Of a stretch of DNA of 64,000 nt, positions 47,099 to 56,517 are shown piece after piece; the stretch's first letter is position 1, and each line of letters begins with the position of its first letter. The DNA is from Variovorax sp. EL159 (GTDB lineage Bacteria > Pseudomonadota > Gammaproteobacteria > Burkholderiales > Burkholderiaceae_C), in NCBI RefSeq assembly GCF_900100965.1, contig NZ_FMUJ01000004.1, positions 186,001-250,000 of the forward strand, read 5' to 3'. The position numbers and the translations under genes were made by a program. Below the pieces are notes generated by a model. The model saw nothing but the letters and a program-made list of their open reading frames with translations. It was not told the DNA's origin and ran no database searches.

Positions 47099-48610
47099 AT
47101 GAACGCCCCCCTGCACCGCGAAATGCCCGCAGGCCTGCTCGATGCCGAGCGCGCCCTCTCCGACGTCACCGCCCGCTGGGACGGCGACATCGTCAAGCAA
47201 CTCACCGACTACATCGCCATTCCCGCCAAGTCGCCCGGCTTCGACAAGGATTGGTCGGCCAACGGCTACCTCGAGACCGTGCTGCGCAATGCCGCCGCCT
47301 GGGTCGAGGCGCAGAAGGTCGAGGGCCTGAAGCTGGAGATCGTGCGCCTGGAAGGCCGCACGCCGGTGCTGTTCTTCGAAGTGCCGGCCACCGGCACCGA
47401 CATGACCGAGACCGTGCTGATGTATGGCCACCTCGACAAGCAACCCGAATTCACCGGCTGGCGCAACGACCTCGGCCCGTGGACGCCCAAGTACGAGAAC
47501 GGCCTGCTCTACGGCCGCGGGGGCGCCGACGACGGCTATGCGGTGTACGCCAGCGTCGCCGCGCTGCAGGCGCTCAAGAGCCAGGGCGTGGCGCATCCGC
47601 GCATCGTCGGCCTGATCGAGACCTGCGAGGAAAGCGGCTCCTACGACCTGCTGCCGTATGTCGACGCGTTGCGTCCGCGCCTGGGCAATGTCGAGCTGGT
47701 GATCTGCCTGGACTCCGGTGCCGGCAACTACGACCAGCTGTGGCTCACGACCTCGCTGCGCGGCATGGCCAGCGGCACGCTCAAGGTCGAGGTGCTGACT
47801 GAAGGCATCCACTCGGGCGACGCCTCGGGGCTCGTGCCGTCGAGCTTCCGCATCATGCGGCAGGTGCTCGACCGCCTCGAGGACAGCGCCACCGGCCGCC
47901 TGCTGCCCGCGAGCTTCCACTGCGAAGTGCCGGCCGACCGCCTCGCGCAAGCCAAGGCCACGGCCGCCATCCTCGGTGACGAGGTCTACAAGCGCTTCCC
48001 ATGGGCGCACTACGACTGCGGCGGCTCGACCATGTTCGCGCTGCCGACCACCATCGATCCGGTAGAGGCATTGCTCAACCGCACCTGGAAGCCCACGCTG
48101 TCGGTGACCGGCGCCGAAGGCTTTCCGGCGCTGAAGGATGCGGGCAACGTGCTGCGTCCGTACACCGCGTTCAAGCTCTCGCTGCGCCTGCCGCCGCTGG
48201 TCGATGCGGCCGAGACGGTGCAGACGCTCAAGGCTCTGCTCGAAGACAACGCGCCCTACCAGGCCCGCGTCACTTTCGAGAGCAACGGCGGCGCCACCGG
48301 CTGGAACGCACCGACCATCACGCCGTGGTTCGAGGATGCGCTCAACAAGGCCTCGCGGGCGCACTTCGGCGCGTCGTGCGGCTATATCGGCCAGGGCGGC
48401 ACGATCCCGCTGATGAACATGCTCAGTGCGGGCTTCCCCAAGGCGCAGATGATGGTCTGCGGCGTGCTCGGCCCGAAGAGCAACGCGCACGGTCCCAACG
48501 AGTTCCTGCACGTGCCCTACGCCAAGAAGCTGACGGCTGCCGTGGCCGAGGTGATCTCCGCACTCCCGGCCGCGCACCGCGCCGCCAGCGTGGAGCCCGT
48601 GGCGGCTTGA
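47099..48610 (+). CDS. M20 family metallopeptidase (dipeptidase-like)
   Basis: The 503-residue protein is a di-zinc M20 hydrolase: zinc His in MYGHLDKQPE, GRGGADDGYA (bridging Asp), and ETCEESGS (catalytic Glu). The length fits the dipeptidase group rather than acylases. No signal peptide is seen, so it acts in the cytoplasm. Substrate is unresolved. The stop overlaps the TTG start of the next gene (TTGA). Confidence 0.93.
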   Translation: MNAPLHREMPAGLLDAERALSDVTARWDGDIVKQLTDYIAIPAKSPGFDKDWSANGYLETVLRNAAAWVEAQKVEGLKLEIVRLEGRTPVLFFEVPATGTDMTETVLMYGHLDKQPEFTGWRNDLGPWTPKYENGLLYGRGGADDGYAVYASVAALQALKSQGVAHPRIVGLIETCEESGSYDLLPYVDALRPRLGNVELVICLDSGAGNYDQLWLTTSLRGMASGTLKVEVLTEGIHSGDASGLVPSSFRIMRQVLDRLEDSATGRLLPASFHCEVPADRLAQAKATAAILGDEVYKRFPWAHYDCGGSTMFALPTTIDPVEALLNRTWKPTLSVTGAEGFPALKDAGNVLRPYTAFKLSLRLPPLVDAAETVQTLKALLEDNAPYQARVTFESNGGATGWNAPTITPWFEDALNKASRAHFGASCGYIGQGGTIPLMNMLSAGFPKAQMMVCGVLGPKSNAHGPNEFLHVPYAKKLTAAVAEVISALPAAHRAASVEPVAA

Positions 48611-49458
48611 GCGCACTGCCCTTGCCGCATCGCGTGTCGCTGTCCACACCGGACGGCGAGACGCTGGCGCTGCGCCGCCTGCCTGCCCCCGGCGAGCCGC
48701 GCGCGGTGGTGGTCGTGGTGCACGGGCTCGGCGAGCATGCCGGCCGCTATCACGCACTCGCCGAAGACCTGCACGAATGGGGCTTTGCCGTCTGGGCGCA
48801 TGACCACCACGGCCACGGCGAATCGACCGGTGCGCGCGGCGGCCTGCCGAGCGAACTGCGGCTGGTCGACGATCTCGCGCTGGTGATCGACGATGCGCGC
48901 CGCGAAAACCCCGGGCTGCCCTTGGTGCTGCTGGGGCACAGCCTCGGTGGCTTGGTTGCGGCGAGTCTGGTGGCGCGCGGCGTGCGGCCGGTCGACGGGC
49001 TGGTGCTGTCGTCGCCGGGGCTCGACCCGGGCCTGAGCGGTTTCCAGAAGGCGCTGCTCACGGTGCTGCCGCGCATCGCGCCGAACCTGCGCGTGGGCAA
49101 CGGGCTCGACGACAACTACCTCTCGCACGATCCGGCCGTGGTGCAGGCCTACCGCGACGATCCGCTCACGCACGATCGCGTCGGCAGCCGCCTCGCGCGC
49201 TTCCTCGCCTACGAAGGGGCTTCGGTGCAGCAGCACGCCGCCAACTGGCCGGTGCCTACCCTGCTTCTCTATGCGGGCGACGACCGCCTCGTGATGCCCG
49301 CCGCAAGCCGCGCGTTCGCTGCGGCTGCCGCGCCCAGCGGCATGGTCGAGGCGCACTGCTTTCCGTCGCTGTACCACGAACTCTTCAACGAGCTGGAAGC
49401 CGCGCCCGTGTTCGCGGCCCTGCAGCGCTGGCTCGACCGGCGCTTTCCGCCGAGCTGA
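48607..49458 (+). CDS. Alpha/beta hydrolase, monoacylglycerol lipase type
   Basis: The 283-residue protein shows VHGLGEHAGRYHALAEDL and DHHGHGEST, typical of monoacylglycerol lipases, with catalytic Ser in GHSLGG, Asp in AGDDRLV, and His in SLYHELFNE. No ATG is available near the start; TTG 48607, overlapping the M20 stop, or GTG 48634 are the candidates. It would hydrolyse small lipids or esters in the cytoplasm. Confidence 0.9.
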   Translation: MSALPLPHRVSLSTPDGETLALRRLPAPGEPRAVVVVVHGLGEHAGRYHALAEDLHEWGFAVWAHDHHGHGESTGARGGLPSELRLVDDLALVIDDARRENPGLPLVLLGHSLGGLVAASLVARGVRPVDGLVLSSPGLDPGLSGFQKALLTVLPRIAPNLRVGNGLDDNYLSHDPAVVQAYRDDPLTHDRVGSRLARFLAYEGASVQQHAANWPVPTLLLYAGDDRLVMPAASRAFAAAAAPSGMVEAHCFPSLYHELFNELEAAPVFAALQRWLDRRFPPS

Positions 49459-49468
49459 ACGGCGACTG

Positions 49469-50644
49469 TCAGATCGCGGCCGTAGCGGCGCTTCGCTGCC
49501 TGCGCGCCAGCCAGATCAGCGCGATACCTGTCAGCGCCACCGGCACCAGCGATCCGAAGTTCAGCAATTGCCAGCCCTGTGTCGTGACCAGCACGCCCGA
49601 GGCGAACGAGGTCAGTGCCAGCGTCGCGAACACGCAGAAGTTGAGCGCGCCCTGCGCCCGGTCGCGCTCTTCGGGCGTATAGGCCGTGAGCGACAGCGTC
49701 GTACTGCCGGTGAACAAGAAGTTCCAGCCCACGCCCAGCAGGCACAGCGCCACGATGAAGTGATGCAGCTCGACGCCCGAGAGCGCGACCGCGATGCATC
49801 CGAGGTTGAGCGCCAGCCCCACGCCCATCACCGGCAACGCGCCGAAGCGGCGGATCAGGTGGCCGGTGAAGAAGCCCGGCGCGAACATGCCGATCACGTG
49901 CCATTCGAGCACCAGCGCGGCATCTGAAAAAGGCAGGCTGCAGATCTGCATGGCGATGGGCGTGGCGGCCATCAGCAGGTTCATCACGCCGTAGCCCAGC
50001 GCGCCCGAGGCTGCGGTCACGATGAACACCGGCTGCCGCACGATCTCGCGCAATGGCCGTCCGCCCGCGGCGTCGTTGCGCTTTGGCGTGGCCGGGAATT
50101 CGATGAAATGCATCACCGCCATCGACAGCAGTGCGACCGCGGCCAGCGCGACGTACGCGCCGGCGAATGGCACGGCGAACGCGTCGCGCGTGACGGTTGC
50201 CAGGTTGGGCCCCGCAACCGCGCCGATGAGGCCACCCGCCATCACCATCGAGACCGCCTTCTCGCGCCATGCCGGCGCCGCAAGCTCGGCTGCTGCGAAG
50301 CGGTAGAGACCGGCGTTGGCGTTGTAGTAGCCCGCGATCAACGTGGCAAAACACAGCAGCCAGAAGTTCTTCGAGACGGCGGCGTAGGCGCACACCAGTG
50401 CCGACGCAAACGCCACCGCCAACCCGATCTGGAACGAGCCACGCCGGCCGAAGCGCTGCTGCGTGCGCGCCACCAGCCCGGTGCTGAGCGCGCCGCCCAC
50501 CACATAGCCCATCACCGGCAGCGTCGCCATCCAGCCGTGGGGTGCGATGCCCAGGCCGACCAGCCCGTTGATCGCGATGAAGGTGACGTTGTTGGTCAGG
50601 AGCAGGCCCTGACAGATGGCGAGAAGCCAGAGGTTGCGGTTCAT
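49469..50644 (-). CDS. MFS transporter
   Basis: The 391-residue protein has twelve hydrophobic segments and the A-like loop RTQQRFGRRGSFQIG between TM2 and TM3. ATG 50644 overlaps the stop of the DUF4132 gene (ATGA, 50641-50644), so the two are coupled. The substrate is unknown; its lengthy first helix (ICQGLLLTNNVTFIAINGLV) fits single-substrate exporters. Convergent with the lipase gene. Confidence 0.9.
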   Translation of the reverse strand: MNRNLWLLAICQGLLLTNNVTFIAINGLVGLGIAPHGWMATLPVMGYVVGGALSTGLVARTQQRFGRRGSFQIGLAVAFASALVCAYAAVSKNFWLLCFATLIAGYYNANAGLYRFAAAELAAPAWREKAVSMVMAGGLIGAVAGPNLATVTRDAFAVPFAGAYVALAAVALLSMAVMHFIEFPATPKRNDAAGGRPLREIVRQPVFIVTAASGALGYGVMNLLMAATPIAMQICSLPFSDAALVLEWHVIGMFAPGFFTGHLIRRFGALPVMGVGLALNLGCIAVALSGVELHHFIVALCLLGVGWNFLFTGSTTLSLTAYTPEERDRAQGALNFCVFATLALTSFASGVLVTTQGWQLLNFGSLVPVALTGIALIWLARRQRSAATAAI

Positions 50645-53571
50645 GGTGTGGCGGCCCGGATCACGCGGCTCAGGTCGCGTTCGATTTCGCTGAGCACGAT
50701 CGGGGTGAGTTCGCCGAGGGTGGCATCGGCACCGTCGAGCACCACGGCACTCACGGTCTGCAGGTCTTTCCCGTCGGGGCTGTCCTGCACGAACCAGCCT
50801 TCTTCGAGCTGCAGGCAGATCTGGCGTCCTCCAGGCAGCGGCTTGTTGAAGCTGTTGACCATGCCACCCTCGCCCACCTCGCGCTGCCAGCCGCGCGTTT
50901 CCAGGCCGAGCAGGCCTGCGTTCGACACGGACCGACCGGCCCAATGATCGAGCCCCCGGCGCGAGCGCTGCGCTTCGTCGAGCGTGAAGGTCTCGCGCAT
51001 CAGTTGCTCGAAGGGCTGCATCAGCTCGTAGTCGGCCAGCACCGACCCCCACGCGCCCGCGAGCGTGGGGTCGAGCGCAGCGATCTCCAGCGGATGCGGA
51101 ATGCCGATGCGGCCGTCTTCGGGCAGCGCGAAGGCGTCGTCTTGCAGGTCGGTGAGTTCGCCCTCCGCAGTGACGCGGAAGGTGCCTTCGAGCTGGTCTT
51201 GTGCATCGAACAAGCCCCAGACCAGCGGCCGGCTGAAGACACGCAGCACCGGATGGTTCGCGAAGAAGGGAACGAACTCGTCGGGCGCCCAGCGGCGCTG
51301 GTCGCACATGGCGGCTTCGAGCCGCTTGAGCTGCGCGCTGGCGACGGTCTTCGCGAGCTTGCGCAGTTCCTTGAGCTGCGTGGTCGCAGCGGTGGCCTTG
51401 CCCGCGTCGTCGCCTGCGTTCGGCTTGGGCAGCGCCTTGAGCAGCTTGCCGGCGCTGTCGCGCAGCACGGGCTGGAAATTGTCGTCCATGCGCACCTCGA
51501 AGCTGCGCGGACCGAAGTCGAGCGACAGGCGGGCGCGTGCGTCCAGGCCGAGGTCGGGCACGGTACGGTCGGCCAGCTGTTCCATGCTGAGGCCGCGTTG
51601 TTCGGCCACTTCGCCCAGCATGCGGTCGGCCCGGGTGCGCAGGTCGTCGTAGCGCGTTTGGCGGGCCAACTCGCTCAGGTGCATGAGGGCGGTGTCGCTG
51701 CCGATCTCGCCGAGCATCTCGAGCGCGTCGTAGGCCCGAACGCGGTCGAGCGCGGCGCGCCACTGGCGCAGCAGGCCGAACAGCTGGCGTGCGGTTTCGT
51801 CGTCGCCGAAGCGGCCCTGCAACGCGAAGGCCCAGCGCTCCTTGCTCGGGCGGCCGTTGCCGATCCACCAGGCCAGCAGCGCGCGGCCGAAGCGCGCCAG
51901 GGCGTCGGGAGCGAGTACGGCAAGCAGCGCGCTCAGGCCGGGGTACGGCGCATCGGATTTGCTCAGCATCATGGCCATGAGCACGTCGGGCACGACGGCC
52001 TGCGGCAGCGCATGGCCGCTGTCCTTCAGGACGAGGCGCGGCAGCGTCGCCAGCGGCAAGGCCTTGGGTACGGCGGGCAGGCTCTCGGGCAGCACGTCCT
52101 CGGGGGCGGTGGACAGCAGCTGCGTGATGGCGCTTGCGGCTTCCGGGCTGTAGGCGTTGGCCTGTGCGTGAACCTTCTCGGCATGGCCGGCGTCCTGCAG
52201 CCATCGCAACGCGGCCTGGGCGGCATCGCGTGGTGCACCGGGCGCGCCCAGCGCGGCAGGGATGAGGCCACGCGCGGCCGTCTCCGGGTAGTGGGTCAGC
52301 CACTCGCCTGCTTCACGCCGGACCCAGCGGTTGGTGTGGAAGCCCTTCGCGACCCAGTTGGCGAGCTGGTCCCATTCGATGACCGAGACCAGCTCGAACA
52401 TCGCGCGCGCACCCTGCTTCAGGTAGCGCTGCAGGCCCGGCAGCGCAGCGGTGCCGAAGTGATGGAGCACGGGGCGGATGCGCATGGCATCGCCCATGTA
52501 GTGCGCCTCTTGCGGCATCTGCTCGAACACCGCGATGGCCACGGGGGTCGGCAGTTGCCAGAGGAAGTCGGTGTGGCCCCACGTGCCCGGCGGCGGTGTC
52601 GTGAAGTCTTCCGGCTCGATGCGGCGGCCAGCCATCACCGGTTCGATCGACTCGGGCCGCAGGCCCATCAGCCACAAGGCCTTGCGGGGGGCGTCCCATG
52701 ACGGGGCCTGCGCCTGCACCTCGGCCGGCGCGGCGGACCCGGTGCGTGCGAAGTCCGCCATCCGCCGGTCGGAATCTTCGCGTCGGGATGCGACTTCGCG
52801 CTTCAACCAGTCGGAGGCGGTCTCGGCCTGGTCGTGCGGGACGTGCGGTGGGGGGGTGAAGCCATCCCAGTGCAGCGTCGCGGGCTCGCATCGCAGGGGC
52901 AATGCCAACGTCGGGGTGGCCGGCAGCGCCTGCCGGTTCTTCCAGGGCGGATGGCGCAGGAAGGCGGGCCATTCTTCCGGTGCGGCATCGACCAGGCCTT
53001 CGGAGCCATCTTCCTGCAGGCGCTCGAGCGTCTTGCGCTGGGCGGCATCGCAAGACGCCTCCAGGGGCGCCTGCCAGTCGGGGTTCGCGGCCAGCAGTTC
53101 CAGCACCAGCGCGGCGCCGGCCTGGTGGCGCGCGGGGTTGGCGGACAGCAGCTCGCGCAGTACGAACAACGGCCAGCGCGCGGCCTGCCTGATCAGGGCG
53201 TTCTTGCAGTCGAGTTGCTTGACCTGGGTGACGAGGAAACGCACGACGGCCGCATCGTGGATCGCCAGCAGATCGGCGATGGCTTCCTTGCGCAGCGCGG
53301 GGTCGAGGAACAGCTCCACCGCGTTGGGGCCGTGCAGTTCGAGCATGCGCAGCCGCGCCGGACGCAGCTGCCAGGTCGGGAGGCGATGGCGCCGGAAGAA
53401 GTCGAGGCTGTCGGCCAGGCTCCGTTCAGTTGCGAGCGTGCCGCCGCAGTTGCTGCAGGGGCGGTCCTCGAACTGCGCCAGCGCTTCGCGCATGGCCTTG
53501 GTCCACCGGACGGTGCCGTCGGGCTGCGCCTCCAGGCCATCGTCCCCCTTCGACTTGCGACTCCCTGCCAT
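50641..53571 (-). CDS. DUF4132 domain protein with HEAT-like repeats
   Basis: The 976-residue cytoplasmic protein has a long helical repeat region (about 300-600) and a C-terminal DUF4132 domain (about 700-900). The C-terminal pattern (RRGLDHWAGRSVSNAGLLGLETRGWQRE broken over the motif) is like MolR/YehI proteins of unknown function. The N-terminus has a lone CSNCGG pair, perhaps a metal site. It is coupled to the MFS gene. Function is unknown. Confidence 0.85.
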   Translation of the reverse strand: MAGSRKSKGDDGLEAQPDGTVRWTKAMREALAQFEDRPCSNCGGTLATERSLADSLDFFRRHRLPTWQLRPARLRMLELHGPNAVELFLDPALRKEAIADLLAIHDAAVVRFLVTQVKQLDCKNALIRQAARWPLFVLRELLSANPARHQAGAALVLELLAANPDWQAPLEASCDAAQRKTLERLQEDGSEGLVDAAPEEWPAFLRHPPWKNRQALPATPTLALPLRCEPATLHWDGFTPPPHVPHDQAETASDWLKREVASRREDSDRRMADFARTGSAAPAEVQAQAPSWDAPRKALWLMGLRPESIEPVMAGRRIEPEDFTTPPPGTWGHTDFLWQLPTPVAIAVFEQMPQEAHYMGDAMRIRPVLHHFGTAALPGLQRYLKQGARAMFELVSVIEWDQLANWVAKGFHTNRWVRREAGEWLTHYPETAARGLIPAALGAPGAPRDAAQAALRWLQDAGHAEKVHAQANAYSPEAASAITQLLSTAPEDVLPESLPAVPKALPLATLPRLVLKDSGHALPQAVVPDVLMAMMLSKSDAPYPGLSALLAVLAPDALARFGRALLAWWIGNGRPSKERWAFALQGRFGDDETARQLFGLLRQWRAALDRVRAYDALEMLGEIGSDTALMHLSELARQTRYDDLRTRADRMLGEVAEQRGLSMEQLADRTVPDLGLDARARLSLDFGPRSFEVRMDDNFQPVLRDSAGKLLKALPKPNAGDDAGKATAATTQLKELRKLAKTVASAQLKRLEAAMCDQRRWAPDEFVPFFANHPVLRVFSRPLVWGLFDAQDQLEGTFRVTAEGELTDLQDDAFALPEDGRIGIPHPLEIAALDPTLAGAWGSVLADYELMQPFEQLMRETFTLDEAQRSRRGLDHWAGRSVSNAGLLGLETRGWQREVGEGGMVNSFNKPLPGGRQICLQLEEGWFVQDSPDGKDLQTVSAVVLDGADATLGELTPIVLSEIERDLSRVIRAATP

Positions 53572-53642
53572 GCCATTCCCCGGAATTGATGCGAGCGGGA
53601 TTGTCGGCCAACGGAAGCCGTCGCAGCGGGAGAGAACGGACG

Positions 53643-53667
53643 AAAAAAAGCGCCCTTGCGGGCGCCG
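53643..53667 (-). terminator. Intrinsic terminator of yidB
   Basis: On the minus strand GCGCCC-GCAA-GGGCGC is followed by seven T. It lies 28 bases past the yidB stop and insulates it from the DUF4132 gene. Confidence 0.9.
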
Positions 53668-53694
53668 GAATTCTTGACGGGCAGCTGCCTTGTT

Positions 53695-54156
53695 TCAGGG
53701 CTGCTTGCCTTGCAGCAGGCCGCTGAGCGAACCCAGCAGGTCTTCATGGTTGCCCAGGCCCTGGTCGGGCACCTTGCCATGCGGCGTGAGCTGGTCGATG
53801 AGCGACGGCAGCATGGTGGCGAGCATCGGCAGCAGCGTTTGCGCATTGACGCCGAGCTTGGACGCGATGGCGGCGATGGTGTCGCTGCCCAGTGCGTTTT
53901 GCAGTTGGTCGCCCGTGACCGGCTGGTTTTCTCCCTTGCCGATCCACGAACCGATGACATTGCCCAGCCCGGCCTGCTCGAATTTCGAGACCAGCCCTCC
54001 CAGGCCGCCTTGACCGCCGTTGTTGGCAAGCAGGCCGCCCAGCGCGCCGGCCAGGCCGCCGAGATCGCCCAGCCCCCCGAGGCCCCCACCTTGCGGTTGC
54101 TGCTGTTGTGCAGCGCCTCCTAGCACTTGACCGAGTACCGAATCGAGCAATCCCAT
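53695..54156 (-). CDS. yidB: YidB family protein (DUF937)
   Basis: The 153-residue protein starts MGLLDSVLGQVLGG and has Gly/Leu-rich repeats (GLGGLGDLGGLAGALGG), then the conserved VGSWIG-type and LPSLIDQLTPHGKVP segments of DUF937/YidB. Function is unknown. ATG 54156 is the only good start. Confidence 0.9.
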   Translation of the reverse strand: MGLLDSVLGQVLGGAAQQQQPQGGGLGGLGDLGGLAGALGGLLANNGGQGGLGGLVSKFEQAGLGNVIGSWIGKGENQPVTGDQLQNALGSDTIAAIASKLGVNAQTLLPMLATMLPSLIDQLTPHGKVPDQGLGNHEDLLGSLSGLLQGKQP

Positions 54157-54257
54157 GGCCGTTTCCTTGGTGTGTGACAGAACCGCTGGCATTTTGCGGT
54201 GCCGCGGACCGTAAGAAGAAAGTGGTGTATCCACTTTCAAACTTGCATCGTGACAAA

Positions 54258-55613
54258 TTACTTGGTGCGCGGAGCCCGTTTGGGAAGCAATGCGGGATTG
54301 ACCCCTTGCACCCCCACCAGGCCCAGCACGGTAACGAGCGAATTCTGCGCGCCTTTCCATGCATCTGTCACGTCGATCGATTCGCTCAGTGCGTGAAAAC
54401 CGGAAGCCTTGCCGCCACCGCCCACGATGATGGCCGGGATGCCGAGCGAGATCGGCACGTTGGCATCGGTGCTGCCGCCGCGCAGCAGAGTCTTGTGGCC
54501 GAAGGCGGCGTTCGAGCGCGTGGCCGCCTCGACGATCACCGAATCGGGTGGCGTGCGGCCACCGGGGCGGTCGCCGATCAGCTTGGTGCTCGCGCTCAGC
54601 GTGTTCACGTTCCAACGCTTGTTTTCTTCGACCACGGCGTCGTCGATGGCCGTGAGGATCTTCTTTTCGGTTTCCAGCAACGAGGCCATGTCGTCCGAAC
54701 GGATGTCGATGGCCATGCGCGCATCGGGCGCGATGGTGTTGACCGACGTGCCGCCGCCCACGGTGCCGACGGTGAAGGTGGTCTTCGGAAAGCTCGGCGT
54801 GCGGATGTCGGCGATCTTGGCGATGGCGCGGCCCATGCTGTGGATCGCACTCGGCACCTGCCCGAAGGCCCCGAAGCTGTGGCCGCCCGGCCCCTGGAAC
54901 GTGACCTCGTAGCGATGGCTCGCGGTGCCCAGCACCAGCACGCTGCCCGGCGGCGAGGGCTCCAGCCCGACCATGCCGTCGATGTCGAGGTTGTCGCGAA
55001 AGATCGCCTTCATGCCGCGCAGGTTGCCCAGCTCTTCCTCGCCGACGTTGCCGACGATCATCAGGTCGCCCACGGTCTGGATCTTGTTGTCGTTCAGTAC
55101 CTTGAGCCACGACAGGAGCACGGCGAGTCCGCGCGTGTCGTCGGCGATGCCAGGGGCATGTAGGCGGCCATCGCGCTCTTTCACCTTTACGTCGGTGCCG
55201 GCGGGAAACACCGTATCGAGGTGCGCCGAGATCAGCAGCTTGGGCCCGTTGCCGGTGCCCTTGCGCAGGCCGATCACGTTGCCTTCGGCATCGATCTTCG
55301 CGTGCGTCAGGCCGAGCGCCTTCATGCGCGCGAGGAAGGCTTCAGCGCGCTTGTGTTCCTTGAACGGGGGCGCCTCGATCTCGGTGAGCATCTTCAGGTC
55401 CTCGACCGAGCGCTCGTGATCGGCCTTGACCGCGTCCAGCAGCTTCTGGATGGTGGGCGAGGCCATCAGCTGCGTGAAGGCCTTGTCGACTTCGGGGCTG
55501 ACCTGCGCGGGCGTGGGGGCGACGGCCGGATTCTGAGCATGGACGCCCCGCGCTGCGCAAAGAGCTGCAAGAACGAGAGGGGCGAGACGCAGCGCGCTGG
55601 ACAGGCGAGGCAT
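54258..55613 (-). CDS. Secreted M20/M28 family peptidase
   Basis: The 451-residue protein has a signal peptide (MPRLSSALRLAPLVLAALCA, cut near VHAQ). The di-zinc site is seen in ISAHLDTVFP, GIADDTRGLA and VGEEELGNL, then the dimerisation lid (GPGGHSFGAFGQVPSAIHSMG). It is exported and probably hydrolyses peptides or acylated amino acids in the periplasm. ATG 55613 gives the intact signal peptide; the frame upstream overlaps nothing but is not family-like. Confidence 0.92.
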   Translation of the reverse strand: MPRLSSALRLAPLVLAALCAARGVHAQNPAVAPTPAQVSPEVDKAFTQLMASPTIQKLLDAVKADHERSVEDLKMLTEIEAPPFKEHKRAEAFLARMKALGLTHAKIDAEGNVIGLRKGTGNGPKLLISAHLDTVFPAGTDVKVKERDGRLHAPGIADDTRGLAVLLSWLKVLNDNKIQTVGDLMIVGNVGEEELGNLRGMKAIFRDNLDIDGMVGLEPSPPGSVLVLGTASHRYEVTFQGPGGHSFGAFGQVPSAIHSMGRAIAKIADIRTPSFPKTTFTVGTVGGGTSVNTIAPDARMAIDIRSDDMASLLETEKKILTAIDDAVVEENKRWNVNTLSASTKLIGDRPGGRTPPDSVIVEAATRSNAAFGHKTLLRGGSTDANVPISLGIPAIIVGGGGKASGFHALSESIDVTDAWKGAQNSLVTVLGLVGVQGVNPALLPKRAPRTK

Positions 55614-55719
55614 GGGGCAAAAGTCCTTCTTTTGTATTAACTGGGTAACGATTGTTTCCCAGACTTTCTGCGAGCGCGTCGCGGAAAACACCCACCCCTT
55701 CCGTTCGGCCTAGCGCCGA

Positions 55720-56448
55720 CTAGAGCCCGGCGAGCGACACCAGCGCGGCCAGTGCCGCGGTTTCGGCGCGCAGCACGCGGGTGCCGAGCGTGACCGGCGC
55801 GAAGCCACGGGCAATGGCTTCTTGCTCCTCGCTGCTGCTCAGGCCGCCTTCGGGGCCGCTCAGCACGAGCACGTCGCGGGCATCGGGCGCGATGTCGGCG
55901 ATCCGGCGTGTGCCTTCGGCGAGGCTCAGTACGAGGCGCACGGCTTCGACGTTGGCACCTTGCGCATCGATCCAACCCGAAGCGCCCGAGAAAGAGCGCA
56001 CCGGATGGATCAGCGGCACGCGGTTGCGGCCGCACTGCTCGCAGGCCGCGACGGCGATAGCTTCCCAGTGCGCCCGCTTCTTCTCGGCGCGCTCGCCCGA
56101 CAGGCGCAGCACGCCGTGGGCGGTGGCCAGCGGCTGGATGCTCGCCACGCCCAGCTCGGTGGCCTTCTCGACCAGCCAGTCCATGCGCTCGTTGGCGGGC
56201 ATGCCGACCGCGAGGTGCACGGCGCGCGGTGCTTCGCGCTCCACCGCCAGATGGGCACCGACCGTCACCGAGACGTCGCTGCGCCCCATGCGTTCGACCG
56301 TGGCCGTGTACTCGCCGCCCGCGCCATCGAACAGCGTGAGCGCGTCGCCGGGCTGCATCCGGAGCACCTGCACATGGCGCGCGGCACCGGCCGGCAAGGC
56401 CAGGTTGGCACCGGCGGTCAGCGGGATGGAGCAGTGAAAACGGGGCAT
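55720..56448 (-). CDS. rsmE: 16S rRNA m3U1498 methyltransferase
   Basis: The 242-residue SPOUT enzyme starts MPRFHC and has ATELGVASIQPL, and the knot motif LVLSGPEGGLSSSE followed by LGTRVLRAETAALAAL. It methylates U1498 of 16S rRNA. It follows amgK by 69 bases on the same strand. Confidence 0.97.
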   Translation of the reverse strand: MPRFHCSIPLTAGANLALPAGAARHVQVLRMQPGDALTLFDGAGGEYTATVERMGRSDVSVTVGAHLAVEREAPRAVHLAVGMPANERMDWLVEKATELGVASIQPLATAHGVLRLSGERAEKKRAHWEAIAVAACEQCGRNRVPLIHPVRSFSGASGWIDAQGANVEAVRLVLSLAEGTRRIADIAPDARDVLVLSGPEGGLSSSEEQEAIARGFAPVTLGTRVLRAETAALAALVSLAGL

Positions 56449-56517
56449 GCTATGAAATAAGGAGCGAGGAACGACCGTTGTATGGCCGTCACAGGCCCTT
56501 CGCTTTTCAGCTTTCCT

